The notes under the pieces: model-generated
What the model was told of the DNA's origin: nothing
The model's input: only the letters and a program-made list of their open reading frames with translations
Databases searched by the model: none
Assembly: GCA_900316805.1 (NCBI GenBank)
Contig: ONEJ01000073.1
Coordinates: 1-37,883, forward strand
DNA: 37,883 bases
Origin: an uncultured Lachnospiraceae bacterium
GTDB taxonomy: Bacteria; Bacillota; Clostridia; Lachnospirales; Lachnospiraceae
Direction of reading: 5' to 3'
Shown here: positions 1-8,659 of the stretch, piece by piece
How the letters are laid out: the number at the start of each line of letters is the position of its first letter
Position numbering within the stretch: the first letter of the stretch is position 1
Program-made: the position numbers and the translations under genes

Positions 1-141
1 GCTGGCGAATGTACACGAACTTAGAGCCGAAATCCGATACCTGACAAATCTACGCAATTTGTGCGAAATGTTCCGCTATCCATCCCCAAAGAATCCAGGT
101 GGGAAGTTTGAATTCCATATTCATTATAACAGACAGTCCGG

Positions 142-167
142 AAAAATGGTGGGCAGTTTTGCCCACT
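142..167 (-). terminator. Intrinsic terminator after truA
   Basis: A 6-bp GC-rich stem (GTGGGC/GCCCAC, arms at 149-154 and 161-166) with a 6-nt loop is followed on the minus strand by CATTTTT. It starts at the truA stop codon, so the long minus-strand gene run ends here. Nothing else could be recognised in bases 1-141. Confidence 0.75.
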
Positions 168-901
168 CATTCATACTGGAGACCGATCATGGTAAGCCCA
201 TGGGCGGGAGCCGTAGGCCCCGCTGCGCTGCGGTCCTTTGCCTCCAGAATCCGGTCCATATCAGATGGCGCCAATTCTCCCGCTCCCACCTTAATGAGGG
301 TTCCGGCAATGATCCGCACCATATTGTAAAGAAATCCGTTTCCTGTCACACGGATGGCAATGACATCATTTTCCCTTGTCACTGTACAGGAATAAATCGT
401 CCGCACACTGGTCTGGGACTGGGCATTGGCCGCACAGAAACTCTTGAAATCATGTTCCCCCACCAGATGCCAAGCCGCCTCCTGCATCAGCTCCACATCC
501 AGCGGATAATAGTAAAAATATGTGTCCAGCCGTCTCGTTGGCATACGGAATTTCCGGTTCAGGATGCGGTACTCATAGGTTTTGCGGCTTTTGGAGAAGC
601 GGGGATGAAAATTCTTCTCCACCTCACAGGAATCCTGCACCACGATATCATCCGGCAGCCGCTGGTTCAAAGCATAGCTAATCTTCTCCGCCGGCATGCG
701 GGTATTGGTGTCAAAAACGCAAACATTCCCCAGAGAATGAACCCCCGCATCGGTGCGGCTGGCACCGGTCACGCGAATGTCCTCCCCGTGGAGTGCTGAC
801 AATGCTTCATTCAGTTTCTGTTCTATGGTCACCCCGTTGGGCTGGACCTGCCAGCCACTGTAGTTGGTGCCGTCGTAGGCTACGATGAGTTTGACTCTCA
901 T
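167..901 (-). CDS. truA: tRNA pseudouridine(38-40) synthase TruA
   Basis: TruA isomerises uridines 38-40 in the anticodon arm of many tRNAs to pseudouridine. The 244-residue product has the family N-terminus (VAYDGTNYSGWQ) and the catalytic motif RTDAGVHS with Asp51 as the nucleophile; 244 residues is the usual family length. The reading frame is open for 13 codons further upstream, but the ATG at 901 is preceded by GGAGAA at good spacing and begins exactly where TruA proteins normally start. It is the last gene of the ecf cluster, 63 bases downstream of ecfT, and its stop codon touches a terminator. An ecfA-ecfA-ecfT-truA order is common in Firmicutes. Confidence 0.97.
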   Translation of the reverse strand: MRVKLIVAYDGTNYSGWQVQPNGVTIEQKLNEALSALHGEDIRVTGASRTDAGVHSLGNVCVFDTNTRMPAEKISYALNQRLPDDIVVQDSCEVEKNFHPRFSKSRKTYEYRILNRKFRMPTRRLDTYFYYYPLDVELMQEAAWHLVGEHDFKSFCAANAQSQTSVRTIYSCTVTRENDVIAIRVTGNGFLYNMVRIIAGTLIKVGAGELAPSDMDRILEAKDRSAAGPTAPAHGLTMIGLQYE

Positions 902-964
902 GCTATTGTTTCTCCATACAAAATGCCAAGTTGCCCGCAAGCGGGTCCCTCCCTGCGACAGGTG

Positions 965-1780
965 TTACATCGGGAATGAAAACAGAATCCGGGCTGCAAT
1001 GACAGCTGCCAGAAATCCCAGCAGGATCACATATGCCACATGATCCTCACGCTCATACTTTAAGGGCTTCATCTTGGTTCTTCCATTGCCGCCGCTATAG
1101 CAGCGGGCCTCCATGGCCATAGCCAGATCGTCTGCCCGGCGGAAGGCCGACACGAAAAGAGGAATCAGAAGGGGAATCATGTTCTTTGCCCTCTTAATCA
1201 GATTTCCATGCTCAAAATCAGCGCCTCTGGCCATTTGCGCCTTCATGATCTTGTCCGTCTCTTCCATAAGGATCGGGATAAAGCGAAGGGCGATGGACAT
1301 CATCATGGCAATGGTGTGCACCGGCACATGGATGCGGCTTAAGAATCCAAGGGATTTTTCCAGACCGTCCGTCAGCTGGTTCGGGGTTGTAGTAAGTGTC
1401 ATCAGGGACGTGCCGATGATCAAGTAAATCAGACGCACCGTCATCAGCACTGCATTCATAATTCCTGCACTGGTCACATAGAAGGGACCCCAGTGCCAGT
1501 ACATGGTTCCGGTGGAGGTAAACAGCAGATTAAATACCGCCGTAATAATTAACAGCACCACAATGGATTTTAATCCCTTCACCATATAGGAAAAGGGCAC
1601 CTTGGAGATGTGTATCATAAAGATCAGCATTCCGGTAATCACGGCAAAGCCCAATAATCCACGAAAGGTAAATAATGCAATAATATAAATTAATGTAGCA
1701 AACAGCTTTACGCGCGGGTCCAGTTTATGTACAACAGAATCTGCCGGATAATACTGGCCCAATGTAATGTCCTTTAACAT
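965..1780 (-). CDS. ecfT: ECF transporter transmembrane protein EcfT
   Basis: EcfT is the membrane scaffold of group II energy-coupling-factor vitamin and metal importers. It couples the two ATPases to interchangeable substrate-binding S components. The 271-residue product has several hydrophobic segments between residues 25 and 130 and one at the C-terminus. It carries the two cytoplasmic coupling-helix signatures: ARG at residues 184-186 and ARCYSGG at 225-231. The ATG is preceded by GGAGAA. It lies 13 bases after ecfA2 and before truA. No S component is encoded in the window, so this core presumably serves S proteins encoded elsewhere. Confidence 0.96.
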   Translation of the reverse strand: MLKDITLGQYYPADSVVHKLDPRVKLFATLIYIIALFTFRGLLGFAVITGMLIFMIHISKVPFSYMVKGLKSIVVLLIITAVFNLLFTSTGTMYWHWGPFYVTSAGIMNAVLMTVRLIYLIIGTSLMTLTTTPNQLTDGLEKSLGFLSRIHVPVHTIAMMMSIALRFIPILMEETDKIMKAQMARGADFEHGNLIKRAKNMIPLLIPLFVSAFRRADDLAMAMEARCYSGGNGRTKMKPLKYEREDHVAYVILLGFLAAVIAARILFSFPM

Positions 1781-1793
1781 ATTTTTCTCCTCA

Positions 1794-2639
1794 TCAGCGG
1801 AGTGCCGCCAGAATTGCCTGTGCAGCCTCCTTTACCGTAGTCGCCGATGTATCCACCGGAAGTCCCTTGTCCCTCAGTTCGTTTACCAGGTATGTCACCT
1901 GCGGTGCCGCAAGTCCCACAGCCTCCAGTTCTTTATAGTGGGAAAAAACTTCCTTGGGTCTGTCATCGAACATGACGCTTCCCTGATTCATTACAATGAT
2001 GCGGTCCACATATTCTGCCACATCCTCCATACTGTGGGAAACAAGGATGATAGTAATCCCCAGTTCCTTATGCATCTTCGATACCAGCCCGAGAATCTCA
2101 TCCCGGCCGGCCGGATCCAGTCCTGCGGTGGGCTCGTCCAGAATCAGCACGTCCGGTTTCATGGCAAGCACCCCGGCAATGGCTACCCGGCGTTTCTGTC
2201 CTCCTGACAAATCGAAGGGTGGCTGGTAATACAGTTCCTCCGGAAATCCGACACTGCGCAGCGCCTCAAAAGCCCGAAGTTCCACTGTTTTCCGGTCCAG
2301 TCCCTGATTTTTCGGTCCGAAGCAGACATCCTCGAAGTTCGTGGTCTCAAAAAGCTGATGATCCGGATACTGGAACACAAGCCCTACCTTGTTTCTCAGT
2401 TTCTTCATATCATAGTCATCATCATAGATATCCTCACCGTCCACATAGATGTGGCCACTGGTGGCTTTCAGCAGACCATTCAGAAGCTGGGTCAACGTGG
2501 ATTTCCCGGATCCCGTGTGACCGATGACTCCAATGAATTCCCCTTCTTGAATTTGCAGGTTAATGTCTGTCAGCGCCTGAATACGGTAAGCAGTTTCGTC
2601 ACTGTAGACATAGTTTACTTTATCTAATATAATCGGCAT
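1794..2639 (-). CDS. ecfA2: ECF transporter ATPase EcfA2
   Basis: This is one of the two ABC ATPases of the energy-coupling-factor module. It hydrolyses ATP together with EcfA1 to drive import through EcfT. The 281-residue protein shows Walker A GHTGSGKST (residues 40-48), the Q-loop glutamine near 90, signature LSGGQKRR (from 144) and Walker B VLILDEPTAGLD (from 164). An upstream in-frame extension of nine codons exists, but the ATG at 2639 has AGGAGAG seven bases ahead and matches the family start. One base separates it from the ecfA1 stop, which suggests translational coupling. It is named A2 because it follows the paralogue that matches A1 in the usual order. Confidence 0.95.
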   Translation of the reverse strand: MPIILDKVNYVYSDETAYRIQALTDINLQIQEGEFIGVIGHTGSGKSTLTQLLNGLLKATSGHIYVDGEDIYDDDYDMKKLRNKVGLVFQYPDHQLFETTNFEDVCFGPKNQGLDRKTVELRAFEALRSVGFPEELYYQPPFDLSGGQKRRVAIAGVLAMKPDVLILDEPTAGLDPAGRDEILGLVSKMHKELGITIILVSHSMEDVAEYVDRIIVMNQGSVMFDDRPKEVFSHYKELEAVGLAAPQVTYLVNELRDKGLPVDTSATTVKEAAQAILAALR

Positions 2640-2640
2640 T

Positions 2641-3507
2641 TTAAACTCTCCTGGAATCTGACACATTTAGGATAGCATCCACAAGTTCTTCACGGGTTAA
2701 GATTCCTGCGGGAATCGGAAGTCCCGCTTTCCGCAGCTCATCGGCTACCAGAGTGGCCTGGGGCACATCCAGCCGGTGGCTTTTCAGTTCTTCCACCCGG
2801 GAAAACAGCTCTCTGGGGGTTCCGTCCATAACAATCTGTCCCTTTTCCATCACGTAGACGTAATCCGCCTCCACCACCTCTTCCATATAGTGGGTGATGA
2901 GGATTACCGTCACGCCTTTCTCCCGGTTCAGTTCGTGGGCGGTTCGAATCACTTCCTTACGCCCGTTGGGATCCAGCATTGCCGTGGGCTCATCGAATAC
3001 GATACACTTCGGTTCCATGGCTACCACCCCAGCAATGGCCACCCGCTGCTTCTGGCCGCCGGAAAGCTTATTGGGAGAATGCTTGCGGTATTTGTTCATT
3101 CCAACAGCCGCAAGGCTCTTGTCCACTCTCCTCCAGATTTCGTCCGTGGGAACACCGATGTTTTCCGGGCCGAAGCCCACATCCTCCTCCACCACGCTGG
3201 CGATGATCTGATTGTCCGGGTTCTGAAATACCATCCCGGCAGTCTTACGGATGGGAATGGTCTCCTCCTCATCCATGGTGTCTCTTCCATCCACCCACAG
3301 TGCTCCCTCACTGGGAGTCAGAAGTGCGTTAATATGCTTGGCCAGCGTAGATTTTCCCGATCCGTTATGTCCCAGAATTGCGATAAACTGCCCTGCCTTC
3401 ACATCGAGATTCACATGATCCAGTGCCGTGGTGATTGCCTCCACATTGCCTTCTTCATCCCTGCGGAAAAACTCATGCACCACATTTTTTGCTTTGATAA
3501 TTCCCAT
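2641..3507 (-). CDS. ecfA1: ECF transporter ATPase EcfA1
   Basis: This is the second ABC ATPase of the energy-coupling-factor core and partner of EcfA2. The 288-residue protein has Walker [10 protein letters not shown] (about residues 46-54), signature [13 protein letters not shown] and Walker [14 protein letters not shown]. The N-terminal strand carries a short charged insertion (RRDEEGN) before the nucleotide-binding core. Its ATG begins one base after the trmL stop (TAGAATG) and no good ribosome binding site is visible, so reinitiation after trmL is likely. Confidence 0.95.
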   Translation of the reverse strand: MGIIKAKNVVHEFFRRDEEGNVEAITTALDHVNLDVKAGQFIAILGHNGSGKSTLAKHINALLTPSEGALWVDGRDTMDEEETIPIRKTAGMVFQNPDNQIIASVVEEDVGFGPENIGVPTDEIWRRVDKSLAAVGMNKYRKHSPNKLSGGQKQRVAIAGVVAMEPKCIVFDEPTAMLDPNGRKEVIRTAHELNREKGVTVILITHYMEEVVEADYVYVMEKGQIVMDGTPRELFSRVEELKSHRLDVPQATLVADELRKAGLPIPAGILTREELVDAILNVSDSRRV

Positions 3508-3508
3508 T

Positions 3509-4012
3509 CTATTCGTCCCAGCTCATTCTGTGGAGCTGCCCTTCCAATTTCATATGGTCAAAATGATTCTGTCTTAACGCTTCATAAAGCACAATTGCCA
3601 CGGAATTCGATAAGTTCAGGGATCTGGTCTCCCCGATCATCGGAATCCGCACACAGGTGTCGGGATTTTCCTTTAAGATTTCCTCCGGAATCCCGCCACT
3701 CTCCTTGCCGAACATAAGGAAACAATCCGGTTCATAATGCACATCCGAGTACACATGCCGTCCCTTGGTGGTGGCGTAATAAATCTTCGCCCCGGGATTC
3801 CTCTCACAGAAATCCTCCCAGTTCACATAGGTAGTCACATCCAGATCCGGCCAGTAATCCATACCGGCCCTCTTTAAGTGCTTCTCGGAAAGAGAAAATC
3901 CCAGAGGCTCGATCAAATGAAGCTTCGTTCCCGTGGCCACGCAGGTACGACCGATATTTCCCGTATTTGCCGGAATCTCCGGCTCATGTAAGATTACATT
4001 TAAGTTTGCCAT
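3509..4012 (-). CDS. trmL: tRNA (cytidine(34)-2'-O)-methyltransferase TrmL
   Basis: This is a SPOUT-class methyltransferase that 2'-O-methylates the wobble base (position 34) of certain tRNA-Leu species using S-adenosylmethionine. The 167-codon product has the three family blocks: NTGNIGRTC near the N-terminus, [15 protein letters not shown] in the middle and [17 protein letters not shown], which helps build the trefoil knot. The frame is open 15 codons further upstream into the preceding gene, but the ATG at 4012 gives the normal YibK/TrmL start (MANLNVIL). It begins four bases after the aminotransferase stop. Confidence 0.93.
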   Translation of the reverse strand: MANLNVILHEPEIPANTGNIGRTCVATGTKLHLIEPLGFSLSEKHLKRAGMDYWPDLDVTTYVNWEDFCERNPGAKIYYATTKGRHVYSDVHYEPDCFLMFGKESGGIPEEILKENPDTCVRIPMIGETRSLNLSNSVAIVLYEALRQNHFDHMKLEGQLHRMSWDE

Positions 4013-4016
4013 GATC

Positions 4017-5186
4017 TTACTTTTTCTCCCTGAGCTCTGTAATAAATTCTTCCACACGCCCTAAGGCTACCTTAAGGTCATCCAGAGAATAGGCGTAGGA
4101 AATACGGATAAAGCCCTCTCCGGAGCCGCCAAAAGCGGTACCCGGAACCACAGCCACTTTCTTGGACTGAAGCAGTTCATTGGCAAATTCCTCCGAGGTC
4201 ATGCCAAATTCCTTAATGCAGGGGAATACGTAAAAAGCACCAAAGGGCTCAAAGCAGGAGAGTCCCATTTCCTTAAACCGTTGCAATAAATAGCGGCGTC
4301 TTCCGTTGTACTCCTCCCGCATCATCTTCACGTCCTCGTCGCCGTTGCGCAGAGCCTCCACCGCTGCATACTGGCTGGTGGTAGGCGCACACATGATGGC
4401 AAACTGGTGGATTTTAAGCATCTGCTTGATGATCACCTCCGGTCCGCAGGCGTACCCCAGTCTCCATCCGGTCATGGCATGAGACTTGGAAAATCCGTTG
4501 ATCACGATGGTGCGCTCCTTCATCCCCGGAAGGGATGCAATGGACACATGTTTTTCCAGATAAGTAAGCTCCGAATAAATCTCATCGCTGAGGACAAAGA
4601 GGTCATGCTTTTCGATCACCTCTGCGATGGCCTCCAGATCCTCCCGCTCCATCACGGCTCCTGTTGGGTTATTAGGGAACGGCAGCACCAGAAGCTTGGT
4701 CTTCGGTGTAATAGCCGCCTCCAGCTCCTCCGCCGTCAGCCGGAAATCGTCCTCTGCCTTCAACTCAATGGTCACCGGCGTTCCGTTTGCCAGCATACAG
4801 CAAGGTACATAGGATACGTAGCTGGGCTGCGGAATCAGTACCTCATCCCCCGGATCCAGCATGGTACGCATAGCCACATCGATGGCCTCGCTGCCGCCGA
4901 CTGTGACAAACAATTCCTTGTTATAGTCATATTTCAGACCGTATCTGCGGTTCAGGAACTTTGCAATTTCAATCTTGAGTTCCTTCAGGCCCGCATTAGA
5001 GGTATAAAAGGTGCGTCCTTTTTCCAGGGAGTAAATACCCTCATCCCTGATATGCCATGGAGTATCGAAATCCGGCTCGCCTACGCCAAGGGAGATGGCA
5101 TCCTCCATCTCACTGACAATATCGAAAAATTTCCGGATACCCGATGGTTCAATTTCTGTAATGGTTTTTGACAGTGGGTTTCTCAT
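4017..5186 (-). CDS. Pyridoxal-phosphate aminotransferase, class I/II
   Basis: A 389-residue fold-type I PLP aminotransferase. Visible landmarks are the NNPTG motif near residue 173, the PLP-ring Asp in LSDEIYSELTY (about 201) and the Schiff-base Lys234 in GFSKSHAMTGWRLGY, followed by a conserved Arg in GFIRISYAYS near the C-terminus. This pattern fits the PatA/AlaT-like aspartate/alanine/aromatic group; the substrate cannot be fixed from the sequence. The start overlaps the stop of the upstream Lrp-type regulator (TAATG), so the two are probably co-translated. The regulator is therefore a likely local controller of amino acid transamination. Confidence 0.93.
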   Translation of the reverse strand: MRNPLSKTITEIEPSGIRKFFDIVSEMEDAISLGVGEPDFDTPWHIRDEGIYSLEKGRTFYTSNAGLKELKIEIAKFLNRRYGLKYDYNKELFVTVGGSEAIDVAMRTMLDPGDEVLIPQPSYVSYVPCCMLANGTPVTIELKAEDDFRLTAEELEAAITPKTKLLVLPFPNNPTGAVMEREDLEAIAEVIEKHDLFVLSDEIYSELTYLEKHVSIASLPGMKERTIVINGFSKSHAMTGWRLGYACGPEVIIKQMLKIHQFAIMCAPTTSQYAAVEALRNGDEDVKMMREEYNGRRRYLLQRFKEMGLSCFEPFGAFYVFPCIKEFGMTSEEFANELLQSKKVAVVPGTAFGGSGEGFIRISYAYSLDDLKVALGRVEEFITELREKK

Positions 5187-5665
5187 TATGCCATCATAAT
5201 CCTTTCGTCTTTTGGTTTTGCAGCCATGATGGTTCCATGGTCTTTGTATTTTTTCAGAATAAAGTTGGTCTTTGTGCTGAGCACCTGATCCAGGGTGGAA
5301 AGCTTGTCGGTAACAAACTGGGAAATTTCCCGCAGGGTCTTTCCCTCCAGCGTTACCATCAGATCAAAGCCTCCGGAAATAAGATAAACGGAATTCACCT
5401 CCGGATAGTTATAAATGCGTTCTGCGATTTTGTCAAAACCCATGCCTCTCTGGGGCGTCACACGCACCTCGATCAGCGCTGTTACCTTCTCCACACCGGT
5501 CTTATCCCAGTTGATCAGTGTATGGTAACCACAGATAATGCCTTCCTTCTCCATGCTCTCCAGCTCGTTCATTACGGCGGCTTCCTCTACGCCGAGAATA
5601 ATTGCCAGCTCCTTAATGTCGATTCTGCTGTTCTTCTCTATAAAGGTCAAAATTTTTTCTCTCAT
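5186..5665 (-). CDS. Lrp/AsnC family transcriptional regulator
   Basis: A 159-residue feast/famine regulator. Residues 1-60 form a winged helix-turn-helix (IDIKELAIILGVEEAAVMNE). Residues 65-140 form the RAM ligand-binding/oligomerisation domain, with the typical GGFDLMVTLEG segment. Such proteins usually bind amino acids and assemble into octamers on DNA. The start is secure: AGGAGGATATC precedes the ATG. It overlaps the downstream aminotransferase by one base, and lies nine bases after the AIR-synthase-like gene. The C-terminal tail (about 15 residues with KPKDERIMMA) is extra and lacks an obvious role. Confidence 0.92.
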   Translation of the reverse strand: MREKILTFIEKNSRIDIKELAIILGVEEAAVMNELESMEKEGIICGYHTLINWDKTGVEKVTALIEVRVTPQRGMGFDKIAERIYNYPEVNSVYLISGGFDLMVTLEGKTLREISQFVTDKLSTLDQVLSTKTNFILKKYKDHGTIMAAKPKDERIMMA

Positions 5666-5674
5666 GATATCCTC

Positions 5675-6652
5675 CTATTTATCAAGTTTCCATAATTCGT
5701 CCGTCTGGGTCGTCTCCAGAAATCTGCGCTCCTCCCCGTTGAGCAATACCCGGTCATTGCTGTCTGTCACTTTTCCGATGACAACCGAAGAGATTCCCTC
5801 CTGCTCCAGGGCACGCACCAGCGCATTTCCATCCTCCGTGGCTATCAGAAGACTTCCCCCCGATACCAGCTTATAGGGATTTAAGTCAAAAAACTCACAG
5901 ATTTCAATAGTTTCCTGACGAACCGGTATTTTTTTCAGATCGATTTCAAGTCCGACGCCACCTCTTTGCCCCATCTCCCAGAGAGCGCCAAAAATGCCAC
6001 CCTCCGAGACATCGTGCATCGCAGCAGCGCCAGACTTTGCGGCGACTGCGGCCTCCGAACGAACGGATAAATACTGCACAAATTCCTTCCCCCGATCCAA
6101 GAAGGGCTGTGCAAAACGGCTTAGCAGCTCCTGATTTCTCTGAATTGCAAGAATAGCTGTTCCCTCCAATGCCGCCCATTTCGTCATCACCAGATCCATT
6201 CCCGGGCGTACCTGACCGCTTCGGACAGTGGCCTCTGCTGCTCCCAGAGCCGTAACCGTAAGAACAGGCTCTGTGACACTTCTGGCGACCTCTGTGTGTC
6301 CTCCCAGCACCTGGATCTGCTCCCGGGCACAGATTTCATGAATCCCCGCCATCTGATCCCGGAGATCATTCTCCGTACAGGCAGTAGGAAGCAGAAGATT
6401 CACAAGAATTCCCAATGGTCTTGCCCCACTGCAATACAGATTATTCAATGCTGCATACACACCGAGCCCTCTGATGGCAGAAGTGCCAAGGCAGCGGGTC
6501 TGGGTGGACACAGTAACAACCTCCCCATTTGTCAATGGTAAAGCCGCAAAATCTTTTCCCACAGCAGGTACGCTCAGGGAATCATCCGTCTTATGAAGTT
6601 GTCTTAACACGGACCGTTTCAACACGGATTCCGGTAATTTCCCTGCTTTCAT
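5675..6652 (-). CDS. AIR-synthase-related (PurM/HypE/ThiL-like) ATP-binding protein
   Basis: A 325-residue protein with the two-domain PurM fold. The N-terminal half has the ATP/metal loop region (GKDFAALPL, RCLGTSAIRGLGVYAALNNLYCSGARPLGILVN) and the C-terminal half a Gly-rich AIRS_C block (MHDVSEGGIFGALWEMG, followed by LVSGGSLLIA). Family members phosphorylate or dehydrate small molecules (PurM, SelD, ThiL) or carbamoyl groups (HypE). The protein ends in LWKLDK and lacks the terminal PRIC motif that HypE needs, and no hydrogenase genes are nearby, so HypE function is unlikely. The upstream TTG at 6679 is also in frame; the ATG at 6652 follows GGGAG closely and is preferred. Function unknown. 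Confidence 0.85.
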   Translation of the reverse strand: MKAGKLPESVLKRSVLRQLHKTDDSLSVPAVGKDFAALPLTNGEVVTVSTQTRCLGTSAIRGLGVYAALNNLYCSGARPLGILVNLLLPTACTENDLRDQMAGIHEICAREQIQVLGGHTEVARSVTEPVLTVTALGAAEATVRSGQVRPGMDLVMTKWAALEGTAILAIQRNQELLSRFAQPFLDRGKEFVQYLSVRSEAAVAAKSGAAAMHDVSEGGIFGALWEMGQRGGVGLEIDLKKIPVRQETIEICEFFDLNPYKLVSGGSLLIATEDGNALVRALEQEGISSVVIGKVTDSNDRVLLNGEERRFLETTQTDELWKLDK

Positions 6653-6679
6653 CTTTCTCCCAGTCAATATACACGGCAA

Positions 6680-6710
6680 GGCTGCCCCATGCTTGATACA
6701 TGAAGCAGCC
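6680..6710 (-). other. 12-bp hairpin between the VanW gene and the AIR-synthase-like gene
   Basis: The arms at 6680-6691 and 6699-6710 pair over 12 bases (two G-T wobbles) around a 7-base loop. On the minus strand it follows the VanW stop by 23 bases. No T-tract follows, so it is not a classical terminator. It may protect the 3' end of the VanW message or partially separate the two genes. Confidence 0.6.
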
Positions 6711-6733
6711 TGTATGCCATTCTTTCCTCATAG

Positions 6734-8392
6734 TCAGTTGGTTTCCACATCCTGCGCCGGCTTATTACCTGTGGTGTCTCCCTTTGGAGTTTCCTCCTTC
6801 TGACTGTCGCCTGTGCCATCATTGCTGCCTGAAGGTTTTTCTGTCTCTTCCTTCTGTGGCTTCTCCTTATCCGAATCTTCATTCTTACCGTCGTCCTTCT
6901 TATCTTCCTCTTCGGAATCCTTACTGTCGTCCGGATCTTCCTCAGTCTCCTCCACACTCTTAAGTGCTGCCGCTGCACTTCTCACTTTTGCCTCATCTCC
7001 GGTTGCCACCGCAGACTTCAGTGCCGCCAGACTCTCCGGTGTGGCATCCTTGGTTCCAACAATCACAAGCTTCGGGGATGCCTGATAACGGCTCTTATTG
7101 AAAATCTCCCGGCTCTGCTCTACACCGTCAACTTTCACGATCTTCCAGAGCTGTGCCACACAGCCCTTATTGGATCCCTGCTGCACACTGATGGATCCAA
7201 GTTCCATCTGGGGGTTCAGCTCAAAAGAAACCTTAGGCTCAATGGCAGCCAATGTCTCACTTTCGAAGGAGACTTCCCGGTTGGACGGTCTTGTCTCCTT
7301 GCCGTATATGTTGAAGTAGAGTATCCCGCCACTGCAGTACCCCTCAATATAAACCGGTGCATCCAGATTATTCTTAAAACGCAGGTCTTTATAGTTCCCG
7401 GCAATCGCAGCATCCATGGAAGGCTGCACATAGTGTACCTGCATGGAGTGGTTAAACCGCATGGTCACCTGCAGTTCTGCCCGGATCACCGCATTATATA
7501 AAGTAGTTGCCACCTGACAGATTCCACCACCAAAGGATTCCACCGTTGTACCATTCTGGTAGGCACCTGCCAACTCGTAACCATTCTCCTGAGTAAAGGG
7601 GCTCACGGTACTGCAAAGTTCAAATTCATCCCCTGGATAAAGAATGGTTCCATTCACCTTGCTGCAGCCGGTGGTGACATTCTTGGCACGGCCTGCACTG
7701 GAACTGCTGAAATCCGTTGAATAAGCCCCAAGCAGATCCTTGATCTGTGCCAGTTCCTCTTCACTGCCTCGCGGCTCTACCGTTTTTGTCACCAGATCGA
7801 TTTCATTGTCGGAGCCATTCCAGCCATCGGACAGGAAATCGTTGATCGCATACACGGAGTTCACAATGTCAACTTCAACACCTTCCTTGCCCGGTACAAA
7901 CCTAAATTCACCATTCTCACGGATCAGGCTGTTATCCTCCGCCCCCACCGCAAGCTCACCAGCATTGTCATACAGCTTCTGGGCTGTTGCCTGCTTATCA
8001 ACACTCAGATGCATATCCAGCACAAGCTTATCCTTTTTCAGATCCTGCAGGGTCTTGTAGCGGTTGATCAGGCTTCCTGCATGGCCGATCTGAACTGCCT
8101 CCTTTGCAGCGGCATCCGCATCCGCAGTGACTCCCATATCCTCGGCAGTCATCTCCAGAGATCCGGTCTCCCCCTTTAGGGTAAAGTTCGTATTCAAAAG
8201 TCCGGCTACATATTCCTCCACCGCAGAGCGGGCCTGTTCCTCTGTCATACCTCCGACGTTCACATTTCCGATATACACGCCGTCTTCGATCATCTGCTGA
8301 TCCCCAGCCTTTACCTTCGATGTGCCGGAAAAAATACATACGGTGCTGACTGCTGCCGCCAGCAAAAATACTGCTCTTCCTAATTTCTTCAT
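6734..8392 (-). CDS. VanW family peptidoglycan-binding-like secreted protein
   Basis: A 552-residue exported protein. Residues 1-25 form a signal peptide or membrane anchor (KKLGRAVFLLAAAVSTVCIFSG). The region from about 35 to 215 has YoaR-like putative peptidoglycan-binding features (GVYIGNVNVGGMTEEQARSA). The VanW domain follows, with TTGCSKVNGTILYPGDEF and ESFGGGICQVATTLYNAV. After about residue 470 comes a low-complexity tail very rich in Lys, Glu, Asp and Ser (DSKDSEEEDKK and similar), probably a disordered spacer in the wall. VanW proteins occur in vancomycin operons and, as here, in ordinary Firmicute envelopes; the biochemical role is unsettled. The ATG has AAAGGA before it and a promoter at 8434-8461. 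Confidence 0.9.
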   Translation of the reverse strand: MKKLGRAVFLLAAAVSTVCIFSGTSKVKAGDQQMIEDGVYIGNVNVGGMTEEQARSAVEEYVAGLLNTNFTLKGETGSLEMTAEDMGVTADADAAAKEAVQIGHAGSLINRYKTLQDLKKDKLVLDMHLSVDKQATAQKLYDNAGELAVGAEDNSLIRENGEFRFVPGKEGVEVDIVNSVYAINDFLSDGWNGSDNEIDLVTKTVEPRGSEEELAQIKDLLGAYSTDFSSSSAGRAKNVTTGCSKVNGTILYPGDEFELCSTVSPFTQENGYELAGAYQNGTTVESFGGGICQVATTLYNAVIRAELQVTMRFNHSMQVHYVQPSMDAAIAGNYKDLRFKNNLDAPVYIEGYCSGGILYFNIYGKETRPSNREVSFESETLAAIEPKVSFELNPQMELGSISVQQGSNKGCVAQLWKIVKVDGVEQSREIFNKSRYQASPKLVIVGTKDATPESLAALKSAVATGDEAKVRSAAAALKSVEETEEDPDDSKDSEEEDKKDDGKNEDSDKEKPQKEETEKPSGSNDGTGDSQKEETPKGDTTGNKPAQDVETN

Positions 8393-8433
8393 AAATAATC
8401 CTTTAATCCATTTTACTTTGTGTCTGAATGTAT

Positions 8434-8461
8434 ATTTTAACACAAACCGTTACTTTTTCAA
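8434..8461 (-). promoter_or_regulatory. Predicted sigma-A promoter for the VanW gene
   Basis: On the minus strand TTGAAA (8456-8461) is followed after 16 bases by TAAAAT (8434-8439). Transcription would start near 8427, about 35 bases before the start codon. Confidence 0.6.
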
Positions 8462-8479
8462 GCTTTCACAGGGATTGCA

Positions 8480-8593
8480 CTAGGAAAAAATCAATGCAGA
8501 TACCAGTGTCGTAACGACCATCGCCAAAATCAAAATCAGCGATACCACTGCCACAACCTGTTTTTTACGTTTTGAACCATTAAAATTGTACAT
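8480..8593 (-). CDS. Single-pass membrane mini-protein (37 aa), Prli42-like
   Basis: A very short gene coding for 37 residues: a polar, basic N-terminus (MYNFNGSKRKKQ) followed by one hydrophobic helix (VVAVVSLILILAMVVTTLVS) and a short end. The start is well supported by GAGGTGA six bases before the ATG. The layout of a basic head plus one helix containing an AMVVTTL-type core resembles Prli42, the 31-residue membrane protein that tethers the stressosome in Listeria and has relatives across Firmicutes. That resemblance is by eye only. It is transcribed divergently from the gene at 8660 and lies upstream of the VanW gene. Confidence 0.7.
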   Translation of the reverse strand: MYNFNGSKRKKQVVAVVSLILILAMVVTTLVSALIFS

Positions 8594-8597
8594 ACTA

Positions 8598-8626
8598 TTC
8601 ACCTCTTTCATAAAATCAGTTATAAT
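8598..8626 (+). promoter_or_regulatory. Predicted promoter, with overlapping minus-strand -10
   Basis: On the plus strand TTCACC (8598-8603), a 17-base gap and a perfect TATAAT (8621-8626) precede the 8660 gene. The self-complementary core also reads TATAAC on the minus strand (8619-8624) toward the 37-residue mini-protein. One symmetric -10 element could thus fire both ways. Confidence 0.6.
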
Positions 8627-8659
8627 GAATACACAACACAGAAAGGAACGAAACCCACC

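Noticed and set aside
59-799. Plus-strand frame of 246 codons at the window start
   Set aside because: Antisense to truA, Cys/His/Pro-rich product typical of a shadow frame.
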